From assembly GCA_963717955.1 (NCBI GenBank), contig CAVQXR010000001.1, positions 1,054,001-1,118,000 of the forward strand: 64,000 nt of DNA, given 5' to 3'. A model generated the notes under the pieces. It was not told the origin of the DNA and searched no databases. It saw only the letters and a program-made list of their open reading frames with translations. The DNA comes from CAVQXR01 sp963717955 (GTDB lineage: Bacteria; Actinomycetota; Thermoleophilia; Gaiellales; Gaiellaceae). The first letter of the stretch is position 1, and each line of letters opens with the position of its first letter. Positions 60,468-64,000 of this stretch are shown here, piece after piece. The position numbers and the translations under genes are program-made.

Positions 60468-60923
60468 ATGACCAGTCTGAACGGCATGAGCCCTTCCACA
60501 CCCCGAGCTCCCGGGACGGGCTCGAGCCGGCGCCGCTCGTTCCTCGCGGCGCTGCTCGTCGGCTTCGCGGCCCTCGCTCTCGGCGCCTGTGGAGGAGACG
60601 CGACGACGCCGACGGACGCTGCCGGCGGCACGCTCTCGATCGAGCAGGCCCTCGCCGCGGGAGGCGGCCCACTCACGGTGAAAGGCTACGTCGTGGCGCC
60701 CGAGGGAGAATCGGTACGCCTCTGCAGCGCGCTGCTCGAGTCCTATCCGCCCCAGTGCGGCGACCCCTCGCTCGTCGTCGAGGGCCTCGATCTCGCAGCC
60801 GTCGACGGTCTGATCCAGACGGCCGAGCCCGACCTCGCGCAGGTGAGCTGGACCGACACGGAAGTCGCGGTGACCGGCGAGCTCGGAAACGGGGTGCTCA
60901 CGGTCGCTCCGGCCGCGGGCTGA
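60468..60923 (+). CDS. Putative lipoprotein
   Basis: 151 residues from ATG 60468. RRRSFLAALLVGFAALALGACGG is a signal peptide with lipobox LGAC; the mature part is about 110 residues with strands LTVKGYVVAPEGESVRLCSA and TEVAVTGELGNGVLTV, perhaps an OB-like barrel, and two Cys. Not otherwise recognised. Convergent with the first cupredoxin gene. Confidence 0.75.
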   Translation: MTSLNGMSPSTPRAPGTGSSRRRSFLAALLVGFAALALGACGGDATTPTDAAGGTLSIEQALAAGGGPLTVKGYVVAPEGESVRLCSALLESYPPQCGDPSLVVEGLDLAAVDGLIQTAEPDLAQVSWTDTEVAVTGELGNGVLTVAPAAG

Positions 60924-60947
60924 CAGGCCGAGCCCGCCCGGATGGGC

Positions 60948-61298
60948 TCAGGTGACCCGGAAGGTGCCCCTCATGCCCGACGCATGGGGATCGCACAGGA
61001 ACGTGTAGGTGCCCTTGCGCAGGCGGACCGTCCACACGACGGTGCCCGTGGCCGCGACGCCGGTCTTCCTGTTCACGCCCGGCCCGCGCAGGTGGAAGTT
61101 GTGGATGTTGCCGCGGTCGCGGATCGTGATCGTGAACGTGCCGGCTTTCATCGTCCTCTTCGAGACCGAGATGTTGAAGGCCGGGCCGACCGTGCCTCCG
61201 AGCGACTTGGCGAGCGGCATCGCGCCGGCGGGAGCTGTGGCGACCAGCGCGGCCAGCACGGCACCGGTGAGCACGAGCGAGCGGGGTTGCCTGTGCAT
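60948..61298 (-). CDS. Secreted cupredoxin (plastocyanin-like) copper protein
   Basis: 116 residues from ATG 61298 (GGAAGGAG just upstream). Signal peptide RSLVLTGAVLAALVATAPAGA, then a single blue-copper fold with ligands His in NIHNFHLRGPG and Cys-His-Met in FLCDPHASGMRG. Exported electron carrier or copper binder. A paralogue with a lipobox is encoded at 62781-63212, on the same strand across the phhB/dinB pair. Confidence 0.9.
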   Translation of the reverse strand: MHRQPRSLVLTGAVLAALVATAPAGAMPLAKSLGGTVGPAFNISVSKRTMKAGTFTITIRDRGNIHNFHLRGPGVNRKTGVAATGTVVWTVRLRKGTYTFLCDPHASGMRGTFRVT

Positions 61299-61387
61299 GT
61301 GACTCCTTCCGTGAGGGCGTCCTCTTCTCTTCGGAAACGCGGCCCCGTCGGTTTGCGGCAACCGGCCGGCGAGGCATACTGCACCGC

Positions 61388-61639
61388 ATGGACTCGACCT
61401 ATCCGCCGGGCTGGGACGAGCGCGACGGCGCCGTGGAGCGCACCTTCGAGTTCGGCTCGTTCATGGAGGGCATCGATTTCGTCAATCGGGTCGCCGCCCT
61501 CGCCGAGCAGGCCGACCATCATCCCGACATCGCGATCGGCTACCGTCGCGTCACGTTGCGGCTCCGGACGCACTCCCGTGACGCGATCACCGAGCGCGAC
61601 GTCGATCTCGCGGGCCGGATCAACGCGCTCGGCGGCTGA
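61388..61639 (+). CDS. Pterin-4a-carbinolamine dehydratase
   Basis: 83 residues. TTGCGG, 16 bases, CATACT (61375-61380), then 7 bases to the ATG: a plausible promoter with leaderless mRNA. FEFGSFMEGIDFVNRVAALAE and EQADHHPDIAIGYRRVTLRL hold the catalytic His pair; DAITERDVDLAGRINAL ends the fold. Recycles the pterin of aromatic amino acid hydroxylases, though none is in the window; may act on a molybdopterin-type pterin. 13 bases before dinB. Confidence 0.92.
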   Translation: MDSTYPPGWDERDGAVERTFEFGSFMEGIDFVNRVAALAEQADHHPDIAIGYRRVTLRLRTHSRDAITERDVDLAGRINALGG

Positions 61640-61652
61640 CCCCGGCACGGGG

Positions 61653-62705
61653 ATGATCGTCGCGCACCTCGACCTCGACGCGTTCTTCGCGGCAGTGGAG
61701 CAGCTCGAGCATCCGGAGCTCGCCCGCGTCCCCCTCGTCGTCGGCGGCGACCCGCGGGGTCGTGGCGTCGTGGCCACGGCGAACTACGCCGCCCGGCGCT
61801 TCGGGATCCGATCGGCGATGAGCTGCGCCGAGGCGCTCCGGCGCTGCCCGGACGCGGTGTTCGTGCGGCCCCGGCACCGGCTCTACCGCGACTACTCCGA
61901 GGCGGTGTGGCGGACCGTGCGGGAGGTGTGCCCGACCGTCGAGCAGACGGGGATCGACGAGGGTTACCTCGACATCGAAGAGGTCGCGGGCGAGTTCCGC
62001 CGCGCCCGTACCGTGGCCGAGGCGGTACAGGCCGCCGTGCGCGGCACGACCCGTCTCACCTGCTCGCTCGGGGTCGCGTCGTGCAAGGTGGTCGCGAAGG
62101 TGGCGAGCGATCGCCGCAAGCCCGGCGGGCTGACGGTCGTGCGCCCGGGTCGGGAGGCGGTGTTCCTCGCCCCGTTCGACGTCCGCCTGCTACCCGGTGT
62201 CGGTCCGCGCGCCGAGGAGCGCCTGCGCGAGGCCGGCATCCGGACGATCGGCGCCCTCGCCGCCATGGCCGCCGCCGACCTCGCGCGGCTTCTCCCGGGC
62301 AAGGTCGGAATCGAGCTGCGCGACCGTGCCCGCGGCATCGATCCGAGGCCGCTCGAGCTGGACGTCGAGTCGATCTCGATCTCGACCGAGGAGACGTTCG
62401 AGCAGGACGTCGGCGACCGGGGCGTGCTCCACGAGGAGGTGCGCAGGATGGCGCACCAGGTGGTCGCGCGCCTCGCGCGCGGCGGGCAGTCGGCGAGGAC
62501 CGTGACGACGAAGGTGCGCTATCCGGACTTCACGATCAGGACACGGTCGCACACCCTGCCCGTGGGAACGGACGAGCCCGAGCGGATCGGGGCACTCGCC
62601 TGCGCGCTGCTCGACCGGGCGCTCGACGACCGGCCCGGCGCGCTGCGTCTGGTCGGTGTCGGCGTCTCGAACCTCGCCGACCACCGCCAGCTCGTCATCG
62701 CGTAG
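61653..62705 (+). CDS. dinB: DNA polymerase IV (Y-family)
   Basis: 350 residues from ATG 61653. VAHLDLDAFFAAVEQLEHPEL (first catalytic Asp), VVATANYAARRFGIRSAMSC, QTGIDEGYLDIEEVAGEF (Asp-Glu pair), SLGVASCKVVAKVASDRRKPGG and the HhH segment FDVRLLPGVGPRAEERLREAG; the little-finger domain follows (about 235-345). No C-terminal beta-clamp peptide is obvious. Error-prone lesion bypass. Stop TAG sits at the edge of a hairpin. Confidence 0.95.
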   Translation: MIVAHLDLDAFFAAVEQLEHPELARVPLVVGGDPRGRGVVATANYAARRFGIRSAMSCAEALRRCPDAVFVRPRHRLYRDYSEAVWRTVREVCPTVEQTGIDEGYLDIEEVAGEFRRARTVAEAVQAAVRGTTRLTCSLGVASCKVVAKVASDRRKPGGLTVVRPGREAVFLAPFDVRLLPGVGPRAEERLREAGIRTIGALAAMAAADLARLLPGKVGIELRDRARGIDPRPLELDVESISISTEETFEQDVGDRGVLHEEVRRMAHQVVARLARGGQSARTVTTKVRYPDFTIRTRSHTLPVGTDEPERIGALACALLDRALDDRPGALRLVGVGVSNLADHRQLVIA

Positions 62706-62750
62706 TGGTCTCTCCGGGAAGTTCGGAGCCCCATACGCCGGAGCGACCAC
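62705..62750. terminator. Imperfect 13-bp hairpin between convergent dinB and cupredoxin genes
   Basis: GTGGTCTCTCCGG (62705-62717) pairs with CCGGAGCGACCAC (62738-62750) with one mismatch and a 20-base loop. Starts in the dinB stop codon. The left arm with its GGAAGTTCGG is the same sequence as the two elements at 21016-21036 and 21156-21177. Bidirectional terminator-like by position, but no T-tract follows. Confidence 0.6.
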
Positions 62751-62780
62751 TTGTCACGGGCCGGTCGGTGCCGCCCTCCG

Positions 62781-63212
62781 TCAGCCGACGGCGACGGTGC
62801 CGTTCATCTGGCTTGCATGCGGGTCGCACACGAACGTGTACTCACCTGCCTGCAGCTCGACCGTCCACGTGGCGGTCCCCGTCTCGGCGACGGCCGTCGT
62901 CTCCTCGACGCCAGGCCCGGCCAGGTGGAAGTTGTGGCTCGTCGCCTGGTCGTCCACGGCGATCGTGTAGCTTCCTGCCGGGAGCTCGGTGACGGGCTGA
63001 CCGTCGTAGGTCAGCTCGATCGTGGCCTCGGGGCCGACCGTCCCGTCGAGCGTGTCGCCGGGCTGGGCGGAGCCTCCGCCGGCTGCGGCCGCCGTGGTCG
63101 CCGCCTGTGTATCGCCGCCTGCCGCGGACTCCTCGTCGCTGCCGCCGCAGCCGGCGAGCGCACCGGCGCCGAGGGCGACCGCGCAGAGCACGATGATCGT
63201 CGAACGGTTCAT
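62781..63212 (-). CDS. Lipoprotein cupredoxin (plastocyanin-like)
   Basis: 143 residues from ATG 63212, preceded by AAAGGAGAT. Signal with lipobox LAGCGGSD, a Thr/Ala/Gly linker (about 25-50) and a cupredoxin domain with His in SHNFHLAGPG and Cys-His-Met in FVCDPHASQMNG. Nearly the same copper site as the protein at 60948-61298, differing mainly in membrane anchoring; a probable local duplication with DinB between them. Confidence 0.9.
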   Translation of the reverse strand: MNRSTIIVLCAVALGAGALAGCGGSDEESAAGGDTQAATTAAAAGGGSAQPGDTLDGTVGPEATIELTYDGQPVTELPAGSYTIAVDDQATSHNFHLAGPGVEETTAVAETGTATWTVELQAGEYTFVCDPHASQMNGTVAVG

Positions 63213-63299
63213 CGGATCTCCTTTCGCATGACCGACCGATACTACGCACGGCGGCCGATACCGGTTTGCGAGCCCGGCCGGCGAGGACCGACCCGCCGC

Positions 63300-64000
63300 T
63301 CAGTCCACCCGTGCGGGCTGGAAGGGGCGCAGCGCGGGGTAGAGGGAGCGGAACCGGTCGAAGCCGCTCTCGTAGGCGTCGAGCCAGCCCTCGACGGGCT
63401 CGACGACCCCCTGGACGCGGACCGACGAGGCGACGGCCTCATGCACGTCGCGGAACACGCCGCCCGCGACGCCGCCGAGCAGGGCCGCTCCGTAGGCGGC
63501 GCCCTCCTCGATCGCCACCCGCTCGAGCGGGAGGCGAAGAACGGAGGCGACGATCCTGAGCCACAGCTCGCTCCGCGCGCCGCCGCCGAGCGCGCGCCCG
63601 GTCGCAGGCTCGACGCCGAGCGACCGGAGCAGCTCGAGCGAGTCCCGGAGGCCGTAGGCGACCCCCTCGAGCACGGCCCGGGCGAGCGCGCCGCGGTCGT
63701 GGCGTGACGTGAGCCCGGCGAACGCGCCTCGCGCGGTCGGGTCGGCGTGCGGGGTGCGCTCGCCGGTCAGGTACGGGAGGAACGTGAGGCCCTCGACCCC
63801 GGGCTCCCACCGCTCAGCCTCCCCCGTCAGCGCCGCGTAGCCCGCAGCGCCGGTGACGCCGTTCAGCCAGGCGAGCGAGCCCGCAGCGGACAACATCACG
63901 CCCATCGCGTGCCAACCTCCGGGAACCGCGTGGCAGAACGCGTGCACGCGGGCCTCGGGGTCGGCCACGAACCGTGGCAAGGCCGCGAAGACAACGCCCG
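63300..64000 (-). CDS. FGGY-family carbohydrate kinase (xylulokinase-like), 5' end beyond window
   Basis: 233 residues of the C-terminal domain, open at the right edge. GVMLSAAGSLAWLNGVTGAAG, LTFLPYLTGERTPHADPTARG, GVAYGLRDSLELLRSLGV and ATGRALGGGARSELWLRIVAS with EEGAAYGAALLGGVAGGVF are FGGY ATP-site blocks, closest in pattern to xylulokinase. Converts a pentulose to its 5-phosphate. The N-terminal sugar-binding domain lies outside. Confidence 0.9.
   Translation of the reverse strand, partial: GVVFAALPRFVADPEARVHAFCHAVPGGWHAMGVMLSAAGSLAWLNGVTGAAGYAALTGEAERWEPGVEGLTFLPYLTGERTPHADPTARGAFAGLTSRHDRGALARAVLEGVAYGLRDSLELLRSLGVEPATGRALGGGARSELWLRIVASVLRLPLERVAIEEGAAYGAALLGGVAGGVFRDVHEAVASSVRVQGVVEPVEGWLDAYESGFDRFRSLYPALRPFQPARVD

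Noticed and set aside
1..64000. tRNA or rRNA genes
   Set aside because: No T-loop GGTTCRANTCC motif in an acceptor-stem setting and no rRNA-like stretch was seen by eye; a covariance-model scan would be decisive.

Overview
The window is a 64 kb piece of a very GC-rich, gene-dense chromosome. Third codon positions are strongly G/C, start codons are often GTG or TTG, neighbouring genes commonly overlap by 4 bases (ATGA or GTGA), and many -10 boxes of the TANNNT kind lie only 5-8 bases before the start codon. Together with a MoeZ/CysO/CysM/Mec cysteine route, an NrtR regulator beside nad genes, a MeaB/adenosyltransferase/methylmalonyl-CoA mutase set and a WWNW-type trp leader peptide, this points to an actinobacterium, most likely a deep-branching, Thermoleophilia-like lineage and probably an environmental assembly. 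The lineage is an inference from gene content. I found no tRNA, rRNA, IS transposase, prophage or CRISPR array, so this is core chromosome rather than a mobile island.

Layout. 0-7.2 kb: acyl-CoA and cobalamin metabolism (crotonase, B12-binding mutase subunit, cob(I)alamin adenosyltransferase, 3-hydroxyacyl-CoA dehydrogenase, thiolase), a VapBC-like pair, a secreted TIMP/NTR-like protein next to a 39-bp palindromic repeat array, and a CAP-domain protein. 7.2-13.3 kb: the trp operon (trpL leader, attenuator, trpE-G-D-CF-B-A). 13.3-16.1 kb: nrtR divergent from a nadB remnant, nadC and nadA. 16.2-24.2 kb: RTX-repeat protein, cupins, a second crotonase, cyclodeaminase, pdxH, SCP2/MFS, pepA, PPOX and SRPBCC proteins. 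24.2-28.4 kb: an MFS/meaB/ilvA/hydratase/cupin operon. 28.5-33 kb: hisC, LON-domain protein, GNAT, gamma-glutamyltransferase. 33.4-36.3 kb: parA-ftsZ, where FtsZ carries a roughly 178-residue N-terminal extension. 36.6-46.3 kb: agmatinase-like protein, DNA repair genes (Nei, Lhr, HhH-GPD). 46.3-56 kb: uppS, acyl-CoA dehydrogenase, peptidases, amidohydrolase, HxlR regulator, threonine aldolase, main-type sigma factor. 56-64 kb: TPR protein, the MoeZ / CysO-CysM / Mec operon, cupredoxins, pterin dehydratase, DinB and a partial FGGY kinase.

Two things dominate interpretation. First, 7.39-14.95 kb carries about 30 or more single-base indels, mostly +1, one in-frame stop and an apparently missing nadB body, while the protein sequence between the indels stays fully conserved; scattered single frameshifts also occur near 4.0, 31.7, 42.7, 48.0, 50.2-50.7 and 53.1-53.5 kb. 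Consensus error in a poorly covered stretch is the simplest reading, so these genes are annotated as whole genes with the breaks noted. Second, the most interesting biology is (a) an in-frame fusion of a ubiquitin-like sulfur carrier (ending Gly-Gly) to cysteine synthase, directly followed by a JAMM protease that could cut it, with an upstream E1-like activator that has its rhodanese domain at the N-terminus; (b) the FtsZ whose disordered segment is at the N-terminus and which is co-transcribed with ParA; and (c) a complete classical attenuator in front of trpE.

The acyl-CoA genes at 0-6.5, 17.3, 26-27 and 47-48 kb fit beta-oxidation or branched-chain degradation ending in propionyl-CoA and the methylmalonyl-CoA route: the mutase B12 subunit needs adenosylcobalamin (adenosyltransferase at 1.5 kb) and its chaperone MeaB (26 kb).
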